Assembly: GCA_026003615.1 (NCBI GenBank) | Contig: BPHQ01000001.1 | Span: 372,001 to 436,000, forward strand | Reading direction: 5' to 3' | Origin: Bellilinea sp. | GTDB taxonomy: Bacteria; Chloroflexota; Anaerolineae; Anaerolineales; Anaerolineaceae | DNA length: 64,000 bases | Shown here: positions 7,291 through 15,786 of the stretch, one piece after another | Numbering within the stretch: the stretch's first letter is position 1 | Layout of the letters: the number at the start of each line of letters is the position of its first letter | The notes under the pieces: generated by a model | Databases searched by the model: none | Told to the model about the DNA's origin: nothing | What the model saw: only the letters and a program-made list of their open reading frames with translations | Translations under genes and position numbers: made by a program

Positions 7291-8273
7291 TTTGGGTTGA
7301 ATTTATTGTCAGCGCGGCTCTGGTGGTGCTTGCGGCGGTAAAACTGGCCGAATACGGCGACATTATCGCTATTCGTACCGGTTTGGGTAGAGCATTCATC
7401 GGTGTGATTTTGATGGCTTCGGCCACCTCCCTGCCCGAATTCCTGACTGCAATCAATTCGATCCGTTTGGGCATCCCGGACCTTTCGGGAGGAAATATCT
7501 TCGGCGCCAACATGTACAACATGCTCTTGCTGGCTTTTATCAGTATTTTGGGGTGGAGAGAACGAGCCTTGCGGGCGGTGGTGCGCCGGCATGGTTTGAC
7601 TGGCGGCGGGGCAATTTTGATGATTTTACTGGCCACATTTTTTGTCTATATCAATCTGGATATAAAAATTGGCTGGGTGGGAGTTGATAGTCTCTTGTTA
7701 ATAGTTTCCTACCTGATTCTGGTTCGGCTGTTGCGTTCCTCAACCACAATCAGCGAAGAAGAGCACAACGAGATTGACGAAGGATTACCCCCATTGAAAA
7801 CGGCCATATTATGGTTTGGAGGTGCAGCGCTGGTGCTGTTGCTGGTCATGCCCTGGCTTGTTCGCGTAGCCAATGATATTGCTGATATGACGGGGCTGGG
7901 TGAGGGTTTTGTTGGGGTGGCTTTACTGGCGTTTGTCTCGACTATGCCTGAACTGGTTGCCACCATTGCGGCTGTGCGCATGAAAGTTTATGATCTGGCG
8001 ATGGGCAATTTATTCGGCAGCAATATGTTTAACATGTTTGCACTGGGAGTGGTGGATTTTTTATTCACCAAAGGCCGGTTTATTGGAAGTATTTCACCGG
8101 AATTTGTGCTGGTAGGCTTTTTGGGGTTGATTATGAATACTCTGGCGCTGATCGGTAATCAATCCATCATTCGCCGGCGAGCACTTTTTTTTCTGGAACT
8201 GGATGCAGCTGCCTTGATTTTGGCTTTCATCCTTGGAATGATATTGATTTACCAACGCGGTTTAGGGATTTAA
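7287..8273 (+). CDS. Sodium/calcium exchanger family (CaCA) cation antiporter
   Basis: An integral membrane protein of 328 residues with the two homologous halves of the CaCA superfamily. The first alpha-repeat is visible as FIGVILMASATSLPEFLTAI followed by DLSGGNIFGANMYN. The second is FVGVALLAFVSTMPELVATI followed by DLAMGNLFGSNMFN. These Gly/Ser/Pro-Glu motifs line the ion site. About ten hydrophobic segments are present, with a charged loop around SEEEHNEIDEGLPP between the halves. It probably exchanges Ca2+ or another cation for Na+ or H+. Its ATG overlaps the upstream PII-like stop codon. A long bidirectional terminator hairpin follows at once. Confidence 0.88.
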   Translation: MIWVEFIVSAALVVLAAVKLAEYGDIIAIRTGLGRAFIGVILMASATSLPEFLTAINSIRLGIPDLSGGNIFGANMYNMLLLAFISILGWRERALRAVVRRHGLTGGGAILMILLATFFVYINLDIKIGWVGVDSLLLIVSYLILVRLLRSSTTISEEEHNEIDEGLPPLKTAILWFGGAALVLLLVMPWLVRVANDIADMTGLGEGFVGVALLAFVSTMPELVATIAAVRMKVYDLAMGNLFGSNMFNMFALGVVDFLFTKGRFIGSISPEFVLVGFLGLIMNTLALIGNQSIIRRRALFFLELDAAALILAFILGMILIYQRGLGI

Positions 8274-8312
8274 ACAAAAAGGATCCTCTCTTTAAGAGGA
8301 TCCTTTTTGTTT
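8272..8312. terminator. Bidirectional intrinsic terminator
   Basis: Two perfectly complementary 18-base arms (8272-8289 and 8295-8312) flank a 5-base loop. The arms contain AAAAAGGATCCTCT and its complement, so each strand ends the hairpin with a T-rich run. It lies between the convergent antiporter and DUF6159 genes and can serve both. Confidence 0.9.
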
Positions 8313-8326
8313 CACCTCTCAACGTT

Positions 8327-9181
8327 TCAGAAGGAATCCGATTTTAAGGTGAAGGTTCGTTGAACCAGGCTATCATCAAAGAAACCGCCGGTGTGACCGG
8401 TTTCAGCGTACTGGTAAACAGCAGCGGCATAAATTCCACTTAAGGTCGAATTAATCAACCCGATCAGGATCAGAGCAATCACCATCATTACAAAGACGGC
8501 AATTGCCAGCGCTGGAGATTCAAATGTGATGAATGCCAAACCGGTAAAGAGCATCCCCAAAATCACAATCCCAAAGGAAATCAATCCAAAAACAGTGCCG
8601 ATACCCACGCTTCCGGCAATTTGCTCTCCCCATGTCTTGCGCAATAATTCCACGCTGCGCTTGATTGCTTCAATCGGGCCAACACCTTCGACTGCAAGCA
8701 CCGGCACAACCAGAAAAGTGGCTATGTTCCATGCAAAACCAATCAGAGAAACAGCCAATCGGCCCAAACCGCGGCTGCGTTCAGAAATTGCCCGAAGCAG
8801 CATTCCGACAGTGGCGGCAATCATGGCATAACCGATGATGTTCACAAGCCGGCTGAAAGCGATTTGAAAACCCTGTCCAACGGTGGGGTTCCCGCCCCTC
8901 AACCGAATCACTGCTGCACCGACGAGAGCGGTATTGGCAAAGAAGATGATGGTGTATTGCACGATGTAGAACAGGAAAATGACCACAAACCCGGCAACTT
9001 GAATTCTTTCGGAAAACAGGCTATCCATCAATCCGCTCAGAAACATGGGCAGGGCGAATGTGAGCGTGACAATCAAGGTACCCATTGCAGATACAATCGG
9101 GAATACAACCAATTCCTTGTCGGCTGAGAGCACTTGAAAACTTGCTTTGACCAATTCCCAGCTGTTGCGTAATTTATCCAT
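8327..9181 (-). CDS. DUF6159-type multi-pass membrane protein
   Basis: A 284-residue membrane protein with about six hydrophobic segments. The N-terminus, MDKLRNSWELVKASFQVL then DKELVVFPIVS, is the recognisable signature of DUF6159-type proteins. The middle holds ARS-like polar loops (RSVELLRKTWGEQIAGSVG). The function is unknown. ATG 9181 was chosen because GGAGGAGG lies just upstream; an ATG five codons earlier would use that ribosome binding site as coding sequence. It is transcribed toward the shared terminator at 8272-8312. The family call is from memory of the N-terminal pattern. Confidence 0.7.
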   Translation of the reverse strand: MDKLRNSWELVKASFQVLSADKELVVFPIVSAMGTLIVTLTFALPMFLSGLMDSLFSERIQVAGFVVIFLFYIVQYTIIFFANTALVGAAVIRLRGGNPTVGQGFQIAFSRLVNIIGYAMIAATVGMLLRAISERSRGLGRLAVSLIGFAWNIATFLVVPVLAVEGVGPIEAIKRSVELLRKTWGEQIAGSVGIGTVFGLISFGIVILGMLFTGLAFITFESPALAIAVFVMMVIALILIGLINSTLSGIYAAAVYQYAETGHTGGFFDDSLVQRTFTLKSDSF

Positions 9182-9237
9182 TTGTGCCTCCTCCATAAAA
9201 ATATACGGTCAACGCATCAAAAGGTTGCATCCATGAG

Positions 9238-10083
9238 CTAGTCTGAGTTTTTTTCCGGCGGCTGGCTGTTTTTACCTCGTCCCAATTCTTGAGAACGTTC
9301 ATAGGCGGCCCAAATAGCCCGGCTGAGGGCGGTGCGGAAGCCGGCTTTTTCCAGATAATACAGGGCGGCAGCAGAGGTACCCCCTGGGGAGGTGACCTGA
9401 TTCCGCAGATGGGCAGGGTGGTCCCGTTTGAGCGCGTAATATTCCACTGACCCGCGGATCGTTTGCGTGACGAGTTGTTCGGCGATCCGGCGGGGAAAAC
9501 CCAGGTGAACGCCAGCATCAATCAGCGCTTCCATAAACAGGAAGACATAGGCCGGGCCGGTACCGGAAAGAGCGGTTGCCATGTCCAGATAATTTTCTTC
9601 CTCGACAAAAATTTCCTGTCCCAAAGCGGATAATATCAGCCGGGCAGATTCGAGTTGTGCTTCGGTTACGGCGGGAGAGGATGTCCACACAGTAATTCCC
9701 TGCCCAATTTGAGCCGGTGTATTTGGCATTGCGCGAATGACGGCAGGGTGTTCCAGCCCACTGCTGATGGATTGAATGGAAGCCCCTGCGATGATGGACA
9801 GGATGACAGCCTGAGGAGCGATTTTTCCCCGTAGACCGCCGAGGACTGTGCGTAATTTTTGTGGTTTTACGGCGAGTATGACAATGTCTGCATTGCTGAC
9901 GGCATCGGCATTTTCGAGGGTGAATCGGATGCCGTAACGCTCAACCAGTTCGTTTCCGCGTTCCGGGCGCGGGCCGGCTGCAATGATTTTATGCGCCGGC
10001 AGTACCTGATTACGAATCAAACCGGCAATGATAGCTTCTGCCATCACACCGGGACCAACAATGGCAAGATTTTGGATGTTCAT
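9238..10083 (-). CDS. proC: Pyrroline-5-carboxylate reductase
   Basis: Reduces 1-pyrroline-5-carboxylate to proline with NAD(P)H, the last step of proline synthesis. The 281-residue protein starts with the Rossmann motif IVGPGVMAEAIIAGLI. It continues with ILAVKPQ, VIRAMPNTPAQIGQG and the dimer-domain signature ALSGTGPAYVFLFMEAL. It closes with QVTSPGGTSAAALYYLEKAG, the substrate-binding segment. ATG 10083 has GGAG nine bases upstream; a GTG five codons earlier is less likely. It lies 18 bases after a methyltransferase gene on the same strand and may be co-transcribed with it. Confidence 0.95.
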   Translation of the reverse strand: MNIQNLAIVGPGVMAEAIIAGLIRNQVLPAHKIIAAGPRPERGNELVERYGIRFTLENADAVSNADIVILAVKPQKLRTVLGGLRGKIAPQAVILSIIAGASIQSISSGLEHPAVIRAMPNTPAQIGQGITVWTSSPAVTEAQLESARLILSALGQEIFVEEENYLDMATALSGTGPAYVFLFMEALIDAGVHLGFPRRIAEQLVTQTIRGSVEYYALKRDHPAHLRNQVTSPGGTSAAALYYLEKAGFRTALSRAIWAAYERSQELGRGKNSQPPEKNSD

Positions 10084-10101
10084 CCTGTTCAACTCCACTT
10101 T

Positions 10102-11031
10102 TTATGTTCGAAATTCAGCGGGCTTAAACCGCGACCATCGCGCGAAAATCGCCATGGAAAGTAGCCTCCCGGCGCTCTTTTCTTTCAAGGTCACTTCGCC
10201 GCAGCTCCACTCACCCTGTGATGATTGAATTATTTCTTGTAAAGCATATTGGAGAGTTAAAGCCGAGGCTTTGACGGCGTAAGCCGTAAGCACGACAAAC
10301 AGCGGTTCGGGTGCAAGCACTTTTTTACAGGCTTCCAGTAAAATGGGTAATAACCGGAAGAATTCCCACACCTCCCCTTTGGGACCGCGTCCAAATTTGG
10401 GCGGGTCGAGTATCAAACCGTCGTATTTTACGCCGCGGCGGCTTTCTCGCTGAACAAACTTAACCGCATCATCCAGTATCCAGCGAATGGGAGCTTGTTC
10501 CAGCCCGGAAAGAGTCTGATTTTCCCGCGCCCAGGTGAGAACTTTTCGAGAAGCATCCACATGAGTGACGCGGGCGCCGCTTTGGGCGGCAGCCAAGCTC
10601 GCCAGACCTGTATAACCAAACAGATTCAACACCCTGACCGGCCGACCTGCTGCTGAGATTTGTTCTGCAATCCAATCCCATTGACAGGCTTGCTCCGGAA
10701 AAACCCCCACATGACGGGAAGCGGTCATTTGGACGGAAAACGACAAATTTTTGTAACGCATTGTCCAGCGTTCGGGTAAAGACTTGTACTGCTGCCAGTG
10801 TCCACCGTTTTCTTCGGGCGTTGGCACAAAACGGGCGTGTGCAGCTGCCCATTTGCTCTCGGGCAGGGCGGGAGACCAGACTGCCTCAGCTTCGGGTCGA
10901 ATAAGGAGGTGTTGACCAAAGCGTTCCATCTTCCAGCCATTCCCGCTATCCACCAGTTCATACTCTCTCCAGTCCGGCGAGGTCAGAATAATGTAGGGGA
11001 ATTGGAATTTATTTTTATTCGATATTGCCAT
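10102..11031 (-). CDS. RlmI/RlmK-like class I SAM-dependent methyltransferase
   Basis: A 309-residue methyltransferase resembling the catalytic half of RlmI/RlmK, which methylate 23S rRNA. Motif I is VLNLFGYTGLASLAAAQSGA, the SAM ribose-binding acidic residue is in VTHVDASRKVL, and the catalytic loop is LILDPPKFGRGPKG. The N-terminal roughly 110 residues (HLLIRPEAEAVWSP) take the place of the usual PUA domain. GVFPEQACQWDWI matches the conserved segment before motif I. The precise base and position modified cannot be read. The ATG lies ten bases downstream of a TATACT hexamer with no clear ribosome binding site. Confidence 0.82.
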   Translation of the reverse strand: MAISNKNKFQFPYIILTSPDWREYELVDSGNGWKMERFGQHLLIRPEAEAVWSPALPESKWAAAHARFVPTPEENGGHWQQYKSLPERWTMRYKNLSFSVQMTASRHVGVFPEQACQWDWIAEQISAAGRPVRVLNLFGYTGLASLAAAQSGARVTHVDASRKVLTWARENQTLSGLEQAPIRWILDDAVKFVQRESRRGVKYDGLILDPPKFGRGPKGEVWEFFRLLPILLEACKKVLAPEPLFVVLTAYAVKASALTLQYALQEIIQSSQGEWSCGEVTLKEKSAGRLLSMAIFARWSRFKPAEFRT

Positions 11032-11150
11032 ACTGCAAGCGAGTATATCAGATTTTAACTGTTGTCACTCTCATGATTTGGTCGAAAGTCTAGGACTGGA
11101 TTGAAAAGGAAGAATTTTTGTGGAGATTGATCAGCAGGGGGTTGCATCGT

Positions 11151-11179
11151 TCGACAGGAAGGAGATTGGGCATTATAAT
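11151..11179 (+). promoter_or_regulatory. Sigma-70-type promoter of the MalY/PatB gene
   Basis: TCGACA at 11151-11156 and TATAAT at 11174-11179 are separated by exactly 17 bases. Transcription would start near 11186, giving a leader of about 40 bases before the ATG at 11229. Confidence 0.7.
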
Positions 11180-11228
11180 CCTCAGCGTTTTTAGATACAA
11201 CACCGTAATTGATTACGAGGATTTGCTG

Positions 11229-12395
11229 ATGCCGAAGTTTGATTTTGACATGGTAATTGACCGCCGAAATTCGGAGAGCATTAAGTGGCATTATTTTGCA
11301 GAAGATGTTTTGCCCATGTGGGTTGCAGACATGGATTTTGCAGCTGCTCCCATCATTCTTGAAGCACTGAACCAGAGAGTTTCGCATGGGGTTTTCGGGT
11401 ACCCGGCTGAATTAAAGGGTTTGAGAGAAGCTATTTTGACCTGGCTGGAAAAACGATACGGCTGGAAGGTCAAGGCTGAGGATTTGATCTTCCTGCCGGG
11501 GGTTGTTGTTGGTTTCAATCTCGTAACGCAGGCATTGTGTGCTGATCAGCGGGGTGTGGTCATTCAAACGCCCGTCTATCCGCCATTCTTAAGTGTCGGA
11601 CAAAATGCGGGTGTCCCATTGCTTTCCTCCAAACTGACAGTGCAATGCACTCACCATTACGAAGTTGATTTTGATTCTTTTAAGCGGTCCCTCGATCAAA
11701 ATGCCGGAATGTTCCTGTTGTGCAATCCCCATAACCCGGTCGGACGGGTTTTCAGCCGGTTAGAGTTAGAGCAGATGGCTGAAGAATGTTTGAAACGGGA
11801 TGTGGTGATTTGCTCGGATGAGATCCATTGCGATCTGGTATATGAAGGAAAGCGGCATATTCCGATTGCTTCGCTGGATGACGAGATTGCTCAAAAAACG
11901 GTTACCCTGATGGCTCCCAGCAAGACGTTTAATATCCCCGGGCTGGAGTTTTCTTTTGCGGTTGTTCCAAATCCCCAATTGAGGCAAAAAATTCATCAAG
12001 CCCGGCGCGGATTGGTGGGGGGAGTAAATCTGATGGGAATGACGGCAGCAAGAGCCGCGTATCAACACGGGGAAGAATGGCTGGAGCAACTGATTGCTTA
12101 TCTCCAAGCCAACCGTGATTGGCTTTATCATACTGTGCATAAATCCATGAAGGATGTTGGCATGCCGTTGCCGGAAGGGACTTATCTGGCCTGGCTGGAT
12201 TTCAGCCAGACTGCAATCGGAAATGACCCGTTCGCATTTTTCCTCAATAAAGCCAAAGTTGGTTTAAATGACGGCCGTGCTTTTGGAAACGGGGGGGAAG
12301 GACATGTGCGCCTGAATTTCGGGTGCCCCCGCAGCCTGTTACAGGAAGGTGTTCACCGCATGATTGCGGCATTGGAGAAAAATCAAAGAGGATAA
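11229..12395 (+). CDS. MalY/PatB family aminotransferase, putative cystathionine beta-lyase
   Basis: A 388-residue PLP enzyme of fold type I. The start MPKFDFDMVIDRRNSESIKW and LPMWVADMDF are hallmarks of the MalY/PatB group, whose members cleave cystathionine or cysteine C-S bonds. LCNPHNPVGRVF, VICSDEIHCDL (PLP pyridine-binding Asp) and MAPSKTFNIPGL, whose lysine forms the Schiff base, are all present. The C-terminal GEGHVRLNFGCPRSLLQEG binds the carboxylate. GAGG lies eight bases before the ATG and a good promoter lies at 11151-11179. One base separates its stop from the next ATG. Whether it acts in methionine synthesis or cysteine catabolism cannot be decided. Confidence 0.88.
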   Translation: MPKFDFDMVIDRRNSESIKWHYFAEDVLPMWVADMDFAAAPIILEALNQRVSHGVFGYPAELKGLREAILTWLEKRYGWKVKAEDLIFLPGVVVGFNLVTQALCADQRGVVIQTPVYPPFLSVGQNAGVPLLSSKLTVQCTHHYEVDFDSFKRSLDQNAGMFLLCNPHNPVGRVFSRLELEQMAEECLKRDVVICSDEIHCDLVYEGKRHIPIASLDDEIAQKTVTLMAPSKTFNIPGLEFSFAVVPNPQLRQKIHQARRGLVGGVNLMGMTAARAAYQHGEEWLEQLIAYLQANRDWLYHTVHKSMKDVGMPLPEGTYLAWLDFSQTAIGNDPFAFFLNKAKVGLNDGRAFGNGGEGHVRLNFGCPRSLLQEGVHRMIAALEKNQRG

Positions 12396-12396
12396 G

Positions 12397-13044
12397 ATGA
12401 CTCAAATCACTCAAACCCCAAATTCCAGCAGGGGGTGCGGAGGCTGCTTGTGGAGGGGGATGGGGGTTTTCAGTTTTCTGCTTTTGCTCCCGCTGGTGAT
12501 CTACGGGATATTGTATGCGGTGGGTGCGTTGTTGATTACGTCGGATCCATTGAAGGATGCCAGGATGATCGTTCTATTAAGCGGTGGAGACCGCCAGCGC
12601 TGGCAGGAGGCTGTCAAATTATATCAGGCTGAACCTTCCCGAATTATTTTGATCACCGAGACCGGCGACACGATTAATGAAATTGGCACTCGTTACAGTT
12701 TGCTGGTGCGAAACAATCTATCGGCAATGGGCGTGCCAATGGACAATATCCGCATCATTCCTGAGGTATCCCGTTCGACCGTAGAGGAAGCCAGAAGCGT
12801 GCGGGAATACATGGAATACTGGGGGCACCCTTCCTGTGTTGTGGTAACGGATCCCTACCATACCTTCCGCACACGATTGATCTTTCATGATACTTTTCGA
12901 GGAAGTTCGGTTAAAGTACAAATTCACGCGGTACAGGGACACTGGTATCAGGCCGCAACCTGGATGTTTAGCCGGCAAGGGTGGGAGGTCACTTTGCTGG
13001 AATTGGTTAAAGTTGGGGGTTATTTAATCGGCGCGGGCCGCTGA
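12397..13044 (+). CDS. YdcF/DUF218 family membrane-anchored protein
   Basis: A 215-residue protein with a hydrophobic anchor at about residues 22-46 (GVFSFLLLLPLVIYGILYAVG). A DUF218 domain follows, with MIVLLSGGDRQRWQEAVKLY, ILITETGDTINEIGTRYS, STVEEARSVREYM and VVTDPYHTFRTRLIF. These correspond to the conserved motifs of YdcF/SanA-type proteins, linked in other bacteria to envelope functions and vancomycin tolerance. An unusual CGGC pair of cysteines precedes the membrane segment. It starts one base after the MalY-like gene stop, with AGAGG upstream, so they form an operon. The biochemical function is not known. Confidence 0.8.
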   Translation: MTQITQTPNSSRGCGGCLWRGMGVFSFLLLLPLVIYGILYAVGALLITSDPLKDARMIVLLSGGDRQRWQEAVKLYQAEPSRIILITETGDTINEIGTRYSLLVRNNLSAMGVPMDNIRIIPEVSRSTVEEARSVREYMEYWGHPSCVVVTDPYHTFRTRLIFHDTFRGSSVKVQIHAVQGHWYQAATWMFSRQGWEVTLLELVKVGGYLIGAGR

Positions 13045-13052
13045 GAGAAACA

Positions 13053-13080
13053 ACAGAGCCGCTTGGAGCGGCTCTGTATG
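13053..13080 (-). terminator. Terminator hairpin after the cold-shock gene
   Basis: Arms ACAGAGCCGCT (13053-13063) and AGCGGCTCTGT (13067-13077) are perfectly complementary with a 3-base loop. On the minus strand the hairpin is followed by TGTTTCTC, so it best serves the cold-shock gene. It can also stall transcription from the YdcF-like gene. Confidence 0.7.
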
Positions 13081-13103
13081 ACGGTTGGTAGATTGAGATA
13101 TGG

Positions 13104-13316
13104 TTATTGCAATGGGACAACTTGCGCGGCTTGGAGACCTTTGGGACCTTTTTCGATAGAAAACTCCACTTTCTGGCCTTCCTTCAACTGCTTGTAGCCC
13201 TGCATATCGATTGCGGAGAAATGTACGAAGACATCCTCCCCATTGTCACGGCCGATAAAGCCGTACCCCTTGGCGGGGTTGAACCACTTGACGGTCCCTG
13301 TGAAACGTTCTGACAT
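13104..13316 (-). CDS. Cold-shock domain protein
   Basis: A 70-residue single cold-shock domain, an RNA chaperone that melts mRNA structure. RNP1 is KGYGFIGRD and RNP2 is DVFVHFSAI. The core [15 protein letters not shown] is nearly invariant in the family, and the length is standard. The gene has its own promoter about 90 bases upstream on the minus strand and a hairpin terminator downstream, so it is monocistronic. The leader of roughly 60 bases is shorter than in E. coli cspA; I do not see the canonical cold box. Confidence 0.96.
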   Translation of the reverse strand: MSERFTGTVKWFNPAKGYGFIGRDNGEDVFVHFSAIDMQGYKQLKEGQKVEFSIEKGPKGLQAAQVVPLQ

Positions 13317-13382
13317 GCTTTACTCCATACATTTTGAAAAATTTCAGGTCCGGCTCCATGAGCCGCTTGACCATGTACGACA

Positions 13383-13411
13383 AATGTATCATGCCTTATT
13401 TTTGATGTCAA
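13383..13411 (-). promoter_or_regulatory. Promoter of the cold-shock gene
   Basis: On the minus strand, TTGACA (complement of 13406-13411) and TACATT (complement of 13383-13388) are separated by 17 bases. Transcription would start near 13376, leaving a leader of about 60 bases before the ATG. Confidence 0.8.
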
Positions 13412-13531
13412 GTCAGAATGGTTTAGAATTTTTTTGATTACACCAATCTCCTGTCAAAAACTCTCTTTTTTCAATGGCTGAGCAGTCCAAGCGAGGGCTG
13501 GTCACCTGGATTGCTTTGAAGGGTGAGCGTA

Positions 13532-13560
13532 TTGCATAAAATCATAGGGTGGGGGATAAT
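13532..13560 (+). promoter_or_regulatory. Promoter of the TPR gene
   Basis: TTGCAT (13532-13537) and GATAAT (13555-13560) are spaced by 17 bases. The non-coding stretch 13441-13600 otherwise shows no RNA-like structure or small gene. Confidence 0.65.
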
Positions 13561-13600
13561 AAACCAGTCTTGAAGGTGAACTTGATCTGATGTGGTAAAG

Positions 13601-15055
13601 ATGCTGAAATTCAATCTTCAAAGCCTCAAACGCCAGTCATTGCTGGCGATGATGATTGTTCTTCCGTTGGTTTTCCTCACTTTTTTACCCATTTCTCCCC
13701 GACCCTTCCGAGAATTGGATCTTCTTGCGGCCTTGTATCAGGCGGAGGTTTTGGGCAATCACGAAAAAGCCGCTCATTATTTGCGATTATTGTTGGATGA
13801 TTACCCAGAACGAGTAGAATGGTGGGAGCGTTTGGCTTTTCATGAACTTGAAGCGGGGAACATCACCCAGGCGGCTGGCGATTTTCAACAAGCCTGGCAG
13901 GAAGAGGCGATTTCCAGTCAAGGCTTGTTTGCCTTGACAAAAATCCTTCTTGAATTGGGGCAACCCGACCGTGCAGTGCAATACGGCCTTATTCTGGTTG
14001 AGAGAGAGGATTTTCCCCCTGAGTATTTTCCACAACTGATTGAAGTTTTTGAGAAAGCCAATCGTTGGGATCTGGCGAATCAAACTGCTCAACGTTGGGT
14101 GGAACTCCAGCCTCAAAACAGCGAGGCAGTCTGGACAGCGGCTGTGTTACAGGCTTTTCAAAATCCAGAGGAGGCTATAAGCCTGTTGATTCCGTTGAGT
14201 GCCGAGCGCGGGGAGCAGGCACGTCAGGCCAGCCGCCTGTTAGAGGCGTTAGAAACCGCGCAAGAAAACCCTGACCCTGCCTATCAACGGGTGGTCATTG
14301 GTCAACGATTGGGGGAGATGGGTTACTGGAATGTCGCCGAGCAGGCTTTTTTGGAGGCTGTCCGTTTGTTACCGGATTATGCCGAGGGATGGGCTCTTTT
14401 GGCGGAAGCGCGTCAGAATTTGGGCAGGGATGGTTTCCCGGAATTACGGCGGGCATTTGAACTCAACCCCGTTTCGGACATTGTCCAAACGGCTATGGCG
14501 CTCTACTGGCGGCGTCAGGATCAGCCAACAGTGGCTTTGGGCTATTTGCGAACATTGGCAGAAAAATATCCCAACGAAGGACGCTGGCAAGTCGAAATCG
14601 GGGCTGCGTTGGCGCAGAGTGGAGACTTGGTGGGGGCACTCCACGCATATCGGCGGGCGGTAGAAATTGAGCCGGAAAATGCCGAATTGTGGAGGTCACT
14701 GGCAGTGTTTTCAGCCTCCAACGGTTTTGATCCACAAGCCTATACTTTACCGGCTGCCCAGCGGGCTTTAGATCTGGATGGCAGCAACCCCGCCTCGTTA
14801 GACACGGCTGGTTTTGTTTATCTCCAATTGGGAAAATGGGAAGAAGCGGAACAATTCTTGCAACAGGCATTGAAAGTAGATGAGTCCTATGCTCCCGCTT
14901 TGCTTCACCTGGGTCAGGTTTATCTTGAAATGGGTAGAACCAGTCAGGCTTTCCAACCCCTGAAAAAGGCTGCCGAATCGCAAGATGATGTGATTTCCCT
15001 GACCGCCCAGAGATTGTTACAGCGTTACTTTCCTGGTGAAGCCATTCAACCGTAG
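13601..15055 (+). CDS. Membrane-anchored tetratricopeptide-repeat protein
   Basis: A 484-residue protein with an N-terminal hydrophobic anchor (SLLAMMIVLPLVFLTFLPI). It then carries TPR repeats across almost its whole length, for example GNHEKAAHYLRLLLDDYPE, WNVAEQAFLEAVRLLPDYAE, GDLVGALHAYRRAVEIEPEN and GKWEEAEQFLQQALKVDESY. TPR proteins are scaffolds; the partner is unknown. The repeat-bearing part would lie outside the membrane. No convincing ribosome binding site precedes ATG 13601; GTG 13592 is an alternative. A lipoprotein gene follows 61 bases later on the same strand, so the two may act together at the cell surface. Confidence 0.8.
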   Translation: MLKFNLQSLKRQSLLAMMIVLPLVFLTFLPISPRPFRELDLLAALYQAEVLGNHEKAAHYLRLLLDDYPERVEWWERLAFHELEAGNITQAAGDFQQAWQEEAISSQGLFALTKILLELGQPDRAVQYGLILVEREDFPPEYFPQLIEVFEKANRWDLANQTAQRWVELQPQNSEAVWTAAVLQAFQNPEEAISLLIPLSAERGEQARQASRLLEALETAQENPDPAYQRVVIGQRLGEMGYWNVAEQAFLEAVRLLPDYAEGWALLAEARQNLGRDGFPELRRAFELNPVSDIVQTAMALYWRRQDQPTVALGYLRTLAEKYPNEGRWQVEIGAALAQSGDLVGALHAYRRAVEIEPENAELWRSLAVFSASNGFDPQAYTLPAAQRALDLDGSNPASLDTAGFVYLQLGKWEEAEQFLQQALKVDESYAPALLHLGQVYLEMGRTSQAFQPLKKAAESQDDVISLTAQRLLQRYFPGEAIQP

Positions 15056-15116
15056 GGGCAGCCATCTACCCCAACGGCAAAGGAATGCCGAAAATCAGCC
15101 GCAGGAGGTTGATCCG

Positions 15117-15782
15117 ATGTTGAGGGCTTTACGGAAAGGTTTGATCATAATTTCGATTTTTGTTTTCCTGAGTGGATGCAATCTGATTGAGAAAATCGAG
15201 GCTTCGGCTCTGGCAGCCAAAGATGCAGGAAGTATTCTGTATTATGATGATTTTTCGGATTCCGCCAGCGGCTGGCGGCAGTGGAGTTCACCAGAGGCGG
15301 TGATACATTATCAAAATGGTGTGCTTGCCTTCTTAATCAACCAACCGAATTATGATTACTGGTCGCTGGCGGGGAAAAATTTTACCGATGTGACTCTTGC
15401 AGTTGAAGCAGAATTGATGAATGGACCAACCGATAATGATTTTGGGTTGATATGCCGTTTTCAGGACGAATATAATTTTTATGCCTTTCTGATCAGCAGC
15501 GACGGATACGGGGGAATTGTCAAGGTAAAAGATGGCCTTTATCAGGTATTGAGTAACCCAAATGGTCTGGAATTTGGTAAAATGATCACGCAAGGATATG
15601 CCCGCAATCAATTGCGAGCGGATTGTATAGGCCCGCGCCTGAGTTTATATGTCAATCAACAGAAGTTTGCCGAAGTAGAAGATACCGATTTCAGCATGGG
15701 TGATGTTGGGCTGCTTGCCGGTGCTTATCAAACAGCGGGTGTCGAAGTTCATTTTGACAATTTCTATGTGATCAAGCCTTAG
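15117..15782 (+). CDS. Lipoprotein with a LamG/DUF1080-like beta-sandwich domain
   Basis: A 221-residue predicted lipoprotein. The signal peptide RALRKGLIIISIFVFLSGCN ends with the lipobox LSGC. The rest looks like a concanavalin-type jelly roll: YYDDFSDSASGWRQW near the start, VEAELMNGPTDNDFGLICRF in the middle and the closing VEVHFDNFYVIKP. Such domains bind carbohydrate or mediate surface contacts; no catalytic residue can be assigned. AGGAGG lies eight bases before ATG 15117. It sits between the TPR gene and mtaB, with four bases to the latter. Confidence 0.75.
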   Translation: MLRALRKGLIIISIFVFLSGCNLIEKIEASALAAKDAGSILYYDDFSDSASGWRQWSSPEAVIHYQNGVLAFLINQPNYDYWSLAGKNFTDVTLAVEAELMNGPTDNDFGLICRFQDEYNFYAFLISSDGYGGIVKVKDGLYQVLSNPNGLEFGKMITQGYARNQLRADCIGPRLSLYVNQQKFAEVEDTDFSMGDVGLLAGAYQTAGVEVHFDNFYVIKP

Positions 15783-15786
15783 AGGT

